Shown here piece after piece: positions 20,603 through 32,010 of a stretch of 64,000 nt of DNA. The position numbers and the translations under genes are program-made. Below the pieces are notes generated by a model, which was not told where the DNA came from, made no database searches, and worked only from the letters and a program-made list of their open reading frames with translations. Origin of the DNA: Cornus controversa. Its lineage: Eukaryota > Streptophyta > Magnoliopsida > Cornales > Cornaceae. Position 1 is the stretch's first letter; the number at the start of each line of letters is the position of its first letter. The DNA is taken from contig CM048848.1 of NCBI GenBank assembly GCA_026545225.1, forward strand, positions 48,516,306-48,580,305, written 5' to 3'.

Positions 20603-22960
20603 TTTTTAGGCAACAATAAGTGAAGTTGAAGTGAAGAGCTGGGGATGACTCCAACTTTTCATATATAAAACAATAAATTGACTCCAAAGTCTTTGGAGAA
20701 CTACACCTAACTATATATTAAATGTGACTTGTCAAATTTATACGGATAACAGCATATTTTTCATAATATTTTATTTTATATTAATCTATTTACTTATTAT
20801 AATCATTTTTTATATAATTTTTTTAAATTTGTACTTAATTAGTATATAAAAATACTTGATGAATCTTACTTCTTTTTTATAAAAAAAATTGAAGAACGGT
20901 TTTATGATCATCATAGTTTTAAAATTAGAAAAACATATTTCTTGATAAAAAAATATGGTTGTTTATTGTTCAAAAAGATTGAATTGCTATGAATGATTTT
21001 GAATGTCGTATCATTTTACATAAGTGAAAAAAAGTGTTGTCTCTCTCTCTCTTGTTATTTATTCTCTTTAAATTAGTTATATCTCTTATTTATCATTAGA
21101 CAGTGTCCCATCTCCTCTTATATTTATAAGAATTTGTAATTTTTAATGTCAAACTCTTCAGAAACTACAGTTCTTACTTGTGCAAGAAATGAGACTTATC
21201 AAACTTGTTAATGACAAGACAATGAGACTTACCAAACTTATTGAATGACACGACAATGCATTTAATGCATTCGTACCTTATTCGTGCTCAAATTTCATCG
21301 ACCCGCTGTTACACTTATGCTAAGAGTCCATTCACAAGAACTACACTTCGATAAAGTCTTCAAAAACTATATATTAGATTTTTCTTGTGTGCCTGGTGTA
21401 GGAAATGAGACTTGGTCAAATTTATACCGATAACACTTAAAACTATGGCCACCATAGAATATTTTTAATAATATTTTATTTTATATTAAGCTATTTGCTT
21501 ATTATAATCATTTTCTATATATTCTTTTGAAATTTTTAATTAATTAGTACATACAAATACTTTATGAATCTTAGTTTCTAATTAAATTAAAGAACATATT
21601 TAAAAAAAAATTGAAAAATGACTTTATGGTCATCATAGTTTTATTTTTGTTGACGACACTAATGAAAATATATTAAAATTACAATAGCATATTTCTTGAT
21701 GAAAAAATATGGCCGTTTATTGTACAAAAATATAATATTGAATTGTTGTGATTGATTTTCAATGTGGTATCATTTTATAAAAGTGAACAACAATGCTCTC
21801 TCTCTCTCTCTCTCTCTCTCTTATTCATTCCTTTTAAATTAGTTATATCTCTTATTTATTTTTGTATCATTAGTCATTAGACACTATCACATCTCCTCTT
21901 ATATTTATAAGAATTGCAATTTTTATTGCCAGTAAGAAATGGGACTTATCAAACTTGTTGAATGATAAGACAATGCATTTAATACATTGATACTTTATTT
22001 GTGCTCAAATTTCATCGATCCACCATTATACTTGTGCTAACAGTCCATTCACGTGAACTATACTTTGACAAAGTCTTCAAAAACTATATATTAAATTTTT
22101 CTTGTGTACCTGGTGTAGGAAATGAGACTTGTCAAATTTATATGGATAACACTTAAAACTATGGCAAGCATAGAATATTTTTAATAATATTTTATTTTAT
22201 ATTAATCTATTTGCTTATTATAATAATTTTCTATATATTTTTTTGAAAATTTTAATTAATTAGTACATACAAATACTTTATGAATCTTAGTTTCTAATTA
22301 AATTAAAGAACATATTTTAAAAAAAATAGTTTTATTTTTGTTGACGACACTAATGAAAATATATTAAAATTACAATAGCATATTTCTTGATGAAAAAATA
22401 TGGCCGTTTATTGTTCAAAAATATAATATTGAATTGTTGTGATTGATTTTCAATGTGGTATCATTTTATAAAAGTGAACAACAATGCTCTCTCTCTCTCT
22501 CTGTTATTCATTCCTTTTAAATTAGTTATATCTCTTATTTATTTTTGTATCATTAGTCATTAGACACTATCACATCTCATCTTATATTTATAAGAATTGC
22601 AATTTTTATTGCCATTAAGAAATGGGACTTATCAAACTTGTTGAATGATAAGACAATGCATTTAATACATTGATACCTTATTTGTGCTTAAATTTCATCG
22701 ATCCACCATTATACTTGTGCTAACAGTCCATTCACGTGAACTACACTTTGACAAAGTCTTCAAAAACTATATATTAAATTTTTCTTGTGTACCTGGTGTA
22801 GGAAATGAGACTTGTCAAATTTATACTGATAACACTTAAAACAATGCTGACCCTAGAATATGTTTAATAATATTTTATTTATATTATATTAATCTATTTA
22901 CTTATTATAATCATTTTCTATATATTTTTTAGAAATTTGTAATTAATTATTACATAAAAA
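20603..22960. repeat. 5' flank of truncated RLP: expanded tandem array
   Basis: A duplicate of the RLP1 5' flank, but with one more 0.7-kb unit. The unit phrase occurs at 21,386, 22,103 and 22,786 (spacings 717 and 683 bp), against two occurrences upstream of RLP1. The last full unit lacks part of the block after GAACATATTTTAAAAAA. (CT)n tracts at 21.8 and 22.5 kb mark the units. Confidence 0.85.
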
Positions 22961-23560
22961 GATTGAATTTATATTCCGTTCCCTTAACGGACAATAGATG
23001 ACAACATCGCAAGGGAAACATGTAATTTTTTCGAAAACCTCGGAGTTTTGTATAAAGTTAATACATAAAAAGATTGAATTTATATTCCGTTCCCTTAATT
23101 GACAATAGATGGCAACATCACAGGGGGAACATACAATTTTTTCAGAAACCTCAGAGTTTTGTATAAAGTTAATAGTTCAGAGGGTTTTTTCAGTTTTTAC
23201 TTTAATTTACATATATTTTATAACGTATGTCCATCGACATACCTATTCTATTTGGGAATTCGTACTAAATATACAGTTTTAATGCCGGTGTCCATCCATA
23301 CAGGTGGTGGCTTTAAGATGGGGATGGGGTTGACTCCAAGTCATCTCATCGAAGAAAACATCATAGCAAGAATCAAGACATTGGAAATAAATGTTTTATT
23401 TAATGTTACAACCTCTTGGAAAAGCAGGCTCAACTACAGGAAACATGTCAACAATAAGGTACGTGAGGGAAGTTATGAGGATCCGACCTTAGGATCCTCT
23501 CAAAGAATAAGAGAGCAAGGATTCCAACCATCGCATCATTATATATATATATATATATAT
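22961..23560. repeat. Distal RLP 5'-flank segment, copy 2, with local duplication
   Basis: Homologous to 19,301-19,780. A stretch of about 100 bp beginning ATTGAATTTATATTCCGTTC is present twice (22,964 and 23,073), a small tandem duplication absent from the other copies. It ends in the conserved 100-bp segment (23.44-23.54 kb) and a (TA)n run. Confidence 0.75.
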
Positions 23561-23565
23561 ATATA

Positions 23566-23748
23566 CAAAAATGATTTCTTCCTCACTGATGAATAAAAAT
23601 TTTTACCCACCATGTATGATAACCATTAGATATGATTGTAATGATTTTTGAAAGTTGTTTTTTTTACACTTAAATTACATCTAATGATTACTATATTTGG
23701 TGTGTAAAAAATTCTTTGCTCACCGATGAACAAGAGATCATTACTCTA
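23566..23748. mobile_element. Short hairpin MITE (S), copy 2
   Basis: Same position and orientation relative to the flanking repeats as copy 1 at 19.8 kb, so it was duplicated with the segment. The inverted ends are more degraded (GATTTCTTCCTCACTGATG at left, CTCACCGATGAACAAGAGAT at right). Confidence 0.65.
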
Positions 23749-23769
23749 TATATATATATAATATATATA

Positions 23770-24300
23770 TATATATTTTCTCCACCAAATAAAACATCCC
23801 ATGGACCTGCATCAAGAGATACAATCATCTACACAAATCACTTATACACGTTAGAAATAAGTGTGCACAAATAATGTAATCCACCAAAATTTGCCCTCAA
23901 ACAAAAACCATTAGATCTCAACTTCAAAGCATTTATATACGACAATATAAATGTAAATCTCATTTTTATTTTTTATATACATTTTTTTAATTATAATTAA
24001 TCACATAATTACTTTCTTTCAACATCTATAGCTCGATCTACAAGATTTGGTAATTTTCATTTTCATAAACTTCTAATCACTCTAAAGACTTGTCTACCCT
24101 TAAATGTATAATTATTATATAAATAAATAAAAAATAGAAAATTTGAAACTATAGAAAACCCCATATTGAGACGACATTTAATTAATCTGGTTACCTTTCT
24201 TGGATAGCTTCACAACTCTCAACTCTCACTACCCAACACCCTCAACCCTCTCACCACTATCAACCTCACACAACTCCAGTTTTTATAAGCTTTTCTTGGG
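23770..24300. repeat. Repeat R, copy 3
   Basis: Begins TTCTCCACCAAATAAAACAT and continues through CTTTCTTTCAACATCTATAG to CAACTCCAGTTTTTATAAGC. Unlike copies 1, 4 and 5 it lacks MITE X after it and continues into possible coding sequence. It may therefore show the ancestral right-hand context of R. Confidence 0.7.
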
Positions 24301-24450
24301 ACGGTCAAAGCAATTTCAATCAGACTCAGTCTCTGTAATACAAAATCAATCAAATCCCATATTGATCCATCCTCAACTCTCTTGTAAAAGGCAAAAGGCG
24401 ATCGCATAAGCCATGTATGCTAATTATTATGGATGGCTTATACAGGTTTG
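24200..24450 (+). pseudogene. Possible captured first-exon fragment inside R
   Basis: The plus strand reads DSFTTLNSHYPTPSTL and a further Ser/Thr-rich, transit-peptide-like stretch to SCKRQKAIA before a stop at 24,407. A shorter, diverged version of the same frame (DNFTT...STP) can be read in the R copies at 10.3, 34.0 and 45.3 kb. The codon preceding Asp is TTG, not ATG. The gene of origin is not recognised, and chance plus AT/CT bias remains possible. Confidence 0.3.
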
Positions 24451-25233
24451 CTGAAAAGTCATAGCAATTGATTTTGTATGCTCAGCTGCATCTTGATAAA
24501 GAGACTTTGTATATACACTCGCTTATCTCCAATCCTCCCTGTCCCTAAAACCTTAGCCAAACGCTAATGTACTCTTTGATAACTCCACCCGAGTGTTCTT
24601 TAATGACTACAACGCCCTATGAAAACCACCACTATCACCATCACTAAACCATCCAAAAGCACAACAACTAGCGTCAGAACCACCACCACCGCCAATGGAG
24701 CTGCCAAAAGGACACACTCAACTCCTCCACCCTGAAATGCTAACAAAAAACCAGAAGCCTTTACCACAGCCACAACCCCTCTCGGCCTCTCTGTGAACCC
24801 TAATTTCCCTTCTCTTGGTTCCATTGCTCCATCAAAATCCGAATTTTCTGCTGTTTTCTCGAATTGTCATCAAAATGAGTACGTCTACCATATAACCAGC
24901 AGGGCTGGAACCAATAATAGGCTAACCTGGCTATAGCCCAGGTCCAAAAAAAGAACTTTACTACTACTATTCCCAGCCACTAGCCCAGCCCACCATAGTT
25001 GTCAAAAGCGCATAGTGAGAAGATTGGGTCTTCGCTTATGGCAAACTCTCTGTTTTCACTCTCTCTCTCTCTCTCTCTCTCTCAATATGGAGTCTACTGC
25101 AACGGTGCAGTGGTTTCTGATCCTAGTTAGAGAGAGGGAGATAATTCAAAGTCTCTGAACAATCACGCTTTTATAAACTCTTTTACTTCATTCTCTTTCT
25201 TCCACAATCTCTCTCTCTCTCAAAACTCTGTTT

Positions 25234-25264
<31 letters not shown>

Positions 25265-26640
25265 TTGTATATGGCTGTAAATCAATTTGGTCCAATATTT
25301 TTGCTGTTGTTTTTTTATTTTTTTATTTTTTTTTTCCAAGTTGAATTTTAATTTTTGTTAAGACACTTCAAGTGAAATAGTAATTTTCAAAACCCTTTTA
25401 AGGATATGGATGAGATGAAAGCGACATATATACTACAAATACAAATACATTATATTGTATATACATATATACTACAAATACAAGTACAGTGAAATCTCTA
25501 AGATTAATTTTTAAGATTTCATTGGTGGATGAAAAAATTATAAATTTCTTATTTTTTAGCCCCCACTCTGCAATCCCGGGTGCATCCTTAGACTTTCTCC
25601 CGTATAGCGGAGAATTTCTAAATATGTATTTTTAATGAATAAATAATCAAATTAGTACCTTTTTACAATATCTATTGGTCTAATTCATGTGTCCATCCAT
25701 ATTCTAATTCTATATGAAAATTTAATATATATTAATTAGTTTATATACAATTTTTAATGAATAATTAATCACATATTTAATTTGTCTCATTCATCTACAC
25801 TCCTTTCAATTTGAGAAATTAAATATGTTAATTAATTTATATACAAATATCAATGAATAATTAATCACATGTTTACTTTTTCCTGAATGGAGTGGGATTT
25901 TATAAAAATGAAAAAATCACATGTTTACTTTGTTTCAATATATATTGGTATATTATTTATTTATTTATTTATTTTTCATAAACTTGTCATAAAATGTGCA
26001 TAGCAGGTGCACTTTTACTTTAGTTACAAGACAAAAATGATTATGTTGTTGATTTAAAGAAGTTGCTTTCGTTCAACATAGCAGAAACAATATATATATT
26101 CCCCATAATGGATCTCGAGTATAGCAATTGAAATATCTCAATCAAATAAAAATTAGACATGAGAATTAATAAATTTAATTGATTTAAATATACAGCATAA
26201 TATTTTGGAAGTTATATAAATGTTGCCCTACTCAAATATACCTGATCATATGCCTATTGGCATATAACAAGCATACTTAATTCAAATTAACAAAGCCTTA
26301 ATTAATCTCAACTACATGGATATAATATGTTCGAACAGCATCATATATTGTAATGACAAAATGAATCTAGATTCAGATTATTCTGTCTTAATCCTAAGCA
26401 TTCAATAGTATGAGGTTAAACAAAACTTATTATGTTATTCAAAGCATTCCATAGTGATAGAAAAATAAAGAAAAAATAAAGATAGCCTCATAATTGATTA
26501 CTAAAAAAAAACAGATAACCGATTTTAATAATTAAGCAAATCCATCCTGTTACACAATCCTGCAACTGGCCAGTCGTCCGTAATGAAAAAGGAATGAACA
26601 TGCTGATTTAATATCAATTATTTCCGGAAGGAATAAGAAT
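24451..26640. other. Intergenic, CT microsatellites then AT-rich
   Basis: 24.45-25.0 kb is of mixed composition with no convincing frame. 25.05-25.26 kb carries (CT)n and (TA)n tracts. 25.3-26.6 kb is very AT-rich with several ATTAATCACATGTTTACTTT-like phrases spaced about 60-120 bp apart near 25.76-25.93 kb. CAGGGCTGG at 24.90 kb looks like a hAT terminus but has no partner that I can find. Confidence 0.4.
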
Positions 26641-26759
26641 ATAGGGTACTTCTCAATACTTTTCGTGTTTTCTTTATCGTGAGTATGTCAAAAATATAAC
26701 CAGTGCATCGGGTGAATTTCATTTATACGAGTACAACACGTGCAATGGAGCCCACAGTG

Positions 26760-26997
26760 CATGTTGTGTGCTATATGTAATAAGATTAGCATCTCAAGTA
26801 TCTCGAGAGTTATTAGATAGTCTCAAATAAATTATATGTAAAAAGTTCAATTAATTAAATAGCTTACTGTTATTATGCAAGGAATTGCAAGCTTACTATA
26901 TGCATTGATCTTTTATTTTTCTCTCCAATGGAATGACTCAAGCCAAAGACTACAAGTTTTTCACAAGAACTTCACTTCATTCACTTCTCTTCACCCA
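26760..26997. repeat. RLP proximal 3' flank relic
   Basis: Aligns with the 3' flanks of RLP1 (14,160-14,377) and RLP2 (39,010-39,221): AATTGCAAGCTTAC, CCAATGGAATGACTCAAGCC and CACTTCATTCACTTCTCTTC. It adjoins the RLP tail fragment directly, so an RLP gene once ended here. Confidence 0.8.
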
Positions 26998-27066
26998 CTA
27001 AAGCCTTCGAATTGGATTTCTGTAAGCTCCTCTTTGTATTATTCTTCTCAGGAAAACTAGATCCAT
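26998..27066 (-). pseudogene. RLP C-terminal tail fragment
   Basis: The minus strand encodes MDLVFLRRIIQRGAYRNP then IRRL and a stop, matching the last residues of RLP2 (MDRIFLRRIIQKGAYRNP). Homology to the RLP genes stops upstream of this point, at the codons for Met-Asp. The rest of the RLP ectodomain and membrane helix is absent, replaced by HD-Zip sequence in the same reading frame. Confidence 0.9.
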
Positions 27067-27317
27067 AAGTGTCTTCACTTGTTCCATGTTAAGCCTCCTG
27101 ATCTTCTTCTCTCCAGCGAACTGTATTTGTGACCAATCCTCGGATATAGACAAATCATCAATATCCCCATTGTTAATAGTTTCTTCACAAACCTCAATAC
27201 CTGAAAATGACAAGGATCTCTCCCTAGAAATGAAGCAACACCTATACCACCAACATAAACATATATTTCAAGTTCATTAAGAGAGAGAATATATAGTACT
27301 ATATATACACACACACA

Positions 27318-27353
<36 letters not shown>

Positions 27354-27509
27354 TGGTAAAATTATGCATGTGTCTAAAATGAATAGAGAGACATAGAGAG
27401 AGCTCTAGTCCTGGAAGTTTTGAAATGAGCATGGGGTAAGAGAGGTGGGGGGTTGATGATCATCTTCAAGAGAACTTTGTAGCATGAAATTTGTAGTGAA
27501 GAAGTCCAT
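27067..27509 (-). pseudogene. 5' part of an HD-Zip class I gene (ATHB13/23-like), fused to RLP tail
   Basis: Minus-strand pieces read MDFFTTNFMLQ and EDDHQPPTSLTP (start at 27,509). An intron-like stretch with a (TG)n tract follows. GVASFLGR comes after a TATAG acceptor, then SLSFSGIEVCEE, DDLSISEDWSQ and GEKKIRRLNMEQVKTL. These are the N-terminal landmarks of HD-Zip I transcription factors of the ATHB13/20/23 group, up to the first residues of homeodomain helix 1. The family continues LEKNFE, but here the frame passes into the RLP tail. The homeodomain core and leucine zipper are missing. A one-base shift lies between FLGR and SLSFSG, and the first-exon end has no clear GT donor. The DNA keeps an intron, so it is a genomic fragment, not a retrocopy. 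It is a pseudogene or chimeric gene. Confidence 0.8.
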
Positions 27510-28116
27510 TCCAGAACCTATACTTGTGCCACCAATCTAAAAAACTGTGGCTGATCTTACTGTCAACTTCAGAGAGAGAGAGAGTGGACAGGTTTAATTT
27601 AGTGTGAGAGAAGGAATTAATAGGAAGACTATATCACATAAATTTCTTTATTACAATTGGAAGGAGATGCACTAGTTCCTCTGATGGATAACTTATATAT
27701 ATACCTTACAACTTCAAGGAAGAGTTTATTATTTACACACACATACATAATTGTACGTGTGTGAATGGGAAAGAGAGAGCTCTCTCTTTCTTTCTTAATT
27801 TGTGTGTGAAAGTGGGATTTTAATATAAATTTACTTGTGATTAATTAAAATACTTAGATGTTCTGTGGTTGCTTCTCAAATGACATATTTCAATGATGCA
27901 TATAGTTATAGCTTTTTTCATAGTTCGCATTTATTTTTCCTCCTTAAGCGACAATAGTATTGTATATTTTTCTACATGGACAGTTGTCACTGAACATAAA
28001 TTTTAAGAAACTAAGCAAGCACTTGTGGGGTATAGCTTATTTGATTCGTTTGCTAAAGGAGAGAGGGAGGGAGAGAGAGTTCAAATTATATACTAGGTGC
28101 TTGTTCGTTGAGAATG
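27510..28116 (-). promoter_or_regulatory. Possible leader/promoter of the HD-Zip fragment
   Basis: Upstream (minus-strand sense) of the HD-Zip start lie CT/GA-rich tracts and a TATATATAAG-like box near 27.7 kb, as expected for a plant 5' region. No boundary to other elements is obvious before the LINE target site at 28,117. The evidence is position and composition only. Confidence 0.35.
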
Positions 28117-28128
28117 GGATATATGGCT

Positions 28129-28661
28129 CATCACACTGCTGCCTGGACTCATCAGACTTTGCATATCTCCCACAAGCTGATCCTTGCAGCCACTGTCTAC
28201 TTCATCTAGAAAGAAAGGAATAATCGTGTCTTAAGGACAAGGTCTCCACTGCCCCAACTATCATCAAATCTATTATTGGAACAATCAAACTTAGGCTTTA
28301 TCCTTGCTCCTTCAGAAACAGCAAAGCAGCTAGATCGTTAGCATCATTATGGCATCTTCCAAGCTCCTCCATTAGGCCATCGAGGAAACCTCCTAGACAC
28401 CTCTTGATATTGAAATTGAAATTGAACTTCACTCCCATTACTCACGGTCGTCTATGATCATGCTCCTGATGCCTTCTGTTGCTTAGTCGCCATACTGCTG
28501 CTTTTGATTTCCTTTGTGCTGTTTTCTCCTCTTATATGCTTTGTCTCAAACACTTGATGTTCACTGTATTGTTCCCTTGGTTTGGCTCATTTGTTGCTGC
28601 TCTGTAGCTTGTTTTTTCTTTGGAGCCTCTTGTACATGACATTTACCAAAAAATAAAAAAA
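28129..28661 (+). mobile_element. 5'-truncated L1-type LINE with clean target-site duplication
   Basis: Flanked by perfect 12-bp repeats GGATATATGGCT (28,117-28,128 and 28,662-28,673). It ends in an A-rich tail (AAAAAATAAAAAAA). Near the 5' end the plus strand reads LAATVYFI, a stop, then KERNNR, resembling the C-terminal end of plant LINE reverse-transcriptase ORFs (zf-RVT region). A GT-rich 3' UTR follows. The insertion is about 533 bp including the tail, hence heavily 5'-truncated and dead on arrival. The perfect duplication suggests a fairly recent insertion. Confidence 0.85.
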
Positions 28662-28757
28662 GGATATATGGCTTGATGAAGAGAAAAATAAATGCATGTT
28701 ATGATTTATAAACCTTTTATTTTAGTACCCTTCGTTTGGGATTTTTTAGGAGAGCAA

Positions 28758-29078
28758 GGGTCTCTTTGACATGCGTTTTGTTTTTGTTTTTCTGTTTTGT
28801 TTTGGTATTGTAAAAATAAAGTATGTTCGGTATCGTCCGTTATGTTTAAATAGTGTTAAAACGTTTCAAAATTTTGAACCGAAATTGAAAACACCATTTT
28901 AGTGTTTTTATTGTGTTTCAATAACTGTTGCAGGAAAAAAAAAACAAAAAACACTTAAAATATATTTTCAATACCAAACATATTTTTGATTCTATTTAAA
29001 ACACACTCGTAACAAAACACTTGTTCTGTTTTAGACAGAAACAAAACATCAAAAACAAAACGCATGTCAAACAAGCCC
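28758..29078. mobile_element. MITE with CATGCGTTTTG ends
   Basis: The left end reads GGGTCTCTTTGACATGCGTT. The complement of the right end reads GGGCTTGTTTGACATGCGTT, giving inverted repeats of about 30 bp. The flanks are CAA and TAA, compatible with a 3-bp target site of the PIF/Harbinger type, but this is uncertain. It is 321 bp with no coding capacity. Confidence 0.75.
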
Positions 29079-29082
29079 TAAG

Positions 29083-29241
29083 TATCACGTTTCACATCTT
29101 CTAGGGAGAGTTAATTAGTTGAAGTTTATATATGTGTGGGACATCTCTTAATTATGTAGACGCATCTGGAGTAAAATTGTGAGCACCGAGAAGAGAATGT
29201 GCAAAGTGAAGAATATCTATAAAGTACGGGTGGGTCATGAC
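29083..29241. repeat. Left part of duplicated locus A
   Basis: Matches 48,238-48,387 (locus B): CACGTTTCACATC, AGTTGAAGTTTATATATGTG and GAGCACCGAGAAG are shared in order. The match continues on the other side of the hAT-like element. Confidence 0.85.
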
Positions 29242-30303
29242 CAGGGCCGGCTGGACCATTAGGTGACTTAGGCTAAGGTCCCAACCAATATAATTCATTA
29301 ATTAGGCCTCAAAAAAATCGTATTCCCTTGTATTTAGGCCTCAATGAGTAGAATGTATTAAAGTAGGCTTCTATAATTTAATTCATCTTATTTTCATTGG
29401 ATAAGTGATATTGAAAACTTATAAAACTTGTCAACTACTCTTTGATTTTCTCAATTAAACTCCTATTGTTAATTTTTTATAGTTATCTCTTACGTGACAA
29501 TAAAAGTTTTTATTCATCTTATATTAAAAAGTGATGAAAAAATTCAACTACTCTTACTTTTTTTTTCTAATTTCCTATCTTTTTTTAATTAAACTCCTAA
29601 TTTTTTTTTTAATTTTTTTTATATCCTTATCTCTCCTCATTAGAGACAATTTTTGTTCTCTTCTCCTCTCTTCATCACATATGTCTTCTTCTCTTCCCTT
29701 ATTACAGTTTCTCCATGAACCCATTTTTCTCACCATGTCACTCTATCGTCTTTTAGACTCTTCTATATTTGTTTTCTTACCAACAAGATAGTAATGATTT
29801 TCTATTTGGGTTCAATAACTTGAAGGGGAATTACAAAATAGGAGTAAAAGTGTTGAAGAATTTGTTGGAGCATTTGAAAAGATTATAACATCAAGTTCTA
29901 TTGTTATTTAAATTAATTTATTTTGTAGTTTTATTATTTTTTGTTATCATAGAAATTGTATATTTGGTTTCTGGCAATTTTTATTTATATTATTAAATAT
30001 GTCTAATAGAAATTATGATTCACGATATGAAATTTTTTTTATAAAGAGTAAAATAAATAAAATAATTCAATCTAAAAAAAGCTCTTGATAAATTTGTTAC
30101 AACTAATAATCAAAATATAACAAAAAAAATTTAGATTAAAATTTAAAAATAAATGACCATGTTAATTAATTAGTAACTTTGCATCTCAAAAAGTAAGAAA
30201 AATAATTTTTAAATAAATTATTAACTATTATTTGATATTAATATTTTTAAATATTAAATGGCCACTTATATATTGGCCTAAGGCCTCAAATGTTATTGAG
30301 TCA
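29242..30303. mobile_element. Non-autonomous hAT-like element, copy A
   Basis: The left end is CAGGGCCGGCTGGACC. The right end in the better-preserved copy B reads, on the complementary strand, CAGGCCAGTTCAATAAC. Flanking 8-bp direct repeats are GTCATGAC (29,234-29,241) and GTGGTGAC (30,304-30,311), 6 of 8 identical. It is AT-rich and lacks transposase. Subterminal words AGGTGACTTAGGC and GGCCTAAGGCC face each other. Copy B at 58.4-59.4 kb has the same internal sequence. Confidence 0.75.
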
Positions 30304-30823
30304 GTGGTGACAAATGCTTTACACAAGTTCAAGTTCGTCCATCGAATCAATTCTAAAAAAGAGTGATTGTGACGTTTCACATCATTTGAAGGAGAAGTGG
30401 TTGAGACTTACGAGTGTATGTCTATTAAATATGTAAAATCATAAGTATCAAAATTAGAGTGTGCAATGCAGACAATCGAAGAAAGACCTGTGATCAACTT
30501 AGAAAATCAAAAAAGTAGAGTTGATGTGTTGAACTTTTCTGTTGTTTTAGTTTTGTAAAGAAGAAGTTGCTTAAGGAAAAAGAGAAATGAGTTGGCAATA
30601 TCTTTTGAAGTTTTGTAAGTAGGAGAGAGAGAGAGAGAATCTAGGAATGGGTCCTATAAAGGGGCCAGGGGATGTCACCCAACCCACAAACAGGTATCGT
30701 GCACCTGGACGAAGCCCTTTCCTATCAATTATCCCCTCAGCGAGAGAGAGAGAGAGAGAGCGCATTGAAAAGCCCAAGCACCCACTTTCTTAACCCTACC
30801 AAGCTGGTATTTTTGTCCTTGTG

Positions 30824-30894
<71 letters not shown>

Positions 30895-31190
30895 TTGTCA
30901 TTTATGTGACCCTAAACCGATTTTAGAGTGTATATTGTCACACATAAGCAAGCAACCCACCCATAGTGAAACGGAACATTCACACACAAGTAACTAAACA
31001 ACAGTTCTTTATACAACACAGGTTTTAATGGAGATATTAGTGTATTTCAAGTGCTAAGAAAGAAGGAAGCAATTAAGAGAATTGAATCGAGTTTTAAATT
31101 ATTATGTTTTCTTAGAAAACAAAAAGTGTTCTTAGAAAACAAAAGGTGTGGCAAGGATTATTCTCAACATAAATATCAAATAAGAAAAAG
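30304..31190. repeat. Right part of duplicated locus A
   Basis: Homologous, with gaps, to 59,431-62,860. Shared phrases include ACAGGTATCGTGCACCTGGA, AAAAGCCCAAGCACCCACTT and TTTAGAGTGTATATTGTCAC. It contains (CT)n(TA)n at 30.83-30.89 kb. It shows what locus B looked like before three insertions. No gene is recognised. Confidence 0.85.
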
Positions 31191-31306
31191 GGATAATTTG
31201 ATTTTTGTCTAGTTATGGAACCAATACTACAAATATATTAAATACCAAAAATTATTAAAACATTTTTTAACTTAACAAAAAATAATTACAAATACATCAA
31301 TATATA

Positions 31307-31974
31307 CTATTTTGGTCCAAAATGCCCCCAACACCTTCTTGGTCCAAAATACCCCACCACCACCACAGTCCCCACCCACCCCAACAACCACCACCACCGC
31401 CACAGTGCCCACCCCTATAGCCACCACCATCCCCACCAGTGCTGTCGCCCCCAACACCTTCTTGGTCCAAAATACCCACATCCGCCACCACCATCCCACA
31501 CCATAACCACATCAGCCACCACCACTCTCTCTCTCTCTCCACAGATCTCTGAGAATCATCCCTTGGATCTCTCTCTATACACACAAAGATAGACAGACAC
31601 ACAAAGATACATAGACAAAGTGCACAGAGGCTGACGTAGAAGCAACCGATTCCGATTGAAAAGGTCGCCGCAGCCGCCGACAATATGAACCCTCATGGTT
31701 TTGGTGTGTTGAATAGATTCACACAACCCAAAAATTCATCATCGTCGCCCTGCCTTCGCATCTCTAATTTTAAATCTGTGTATATATGTATATACACCAA
31801 CCAACTTCACTTCGATCTTTGTCATCGATAAATTGTGAGTGGATTTACAGAAATTGCACAAACCCTTGACAACAAACACAATCGTTCAAGCTCCAATTCG
31901 ATTGGTTTGCTCTGCAAAGGCCTTGGATTCACAGTTACGATTTTTTTTGGATAAATGATTCACAGTTACGATTG

Positions 31975-32010
<36 letters not shown>

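Noticed and set aside
23099-23596. 165-codon plus-strand frame
   Set aside because: It lies entirely in duplicated RLP 5'-flank DNA and ends in a (TA)n-encoded Tyr-Ile run; the homologous copies at 19.4 and 43.9 kb do not keep the frame.
24903-25600. A complete hAT element starting CAGGGCTGG
   Set aside because: No matching inverted end or 8-bp duplication could be found within several kilobases.
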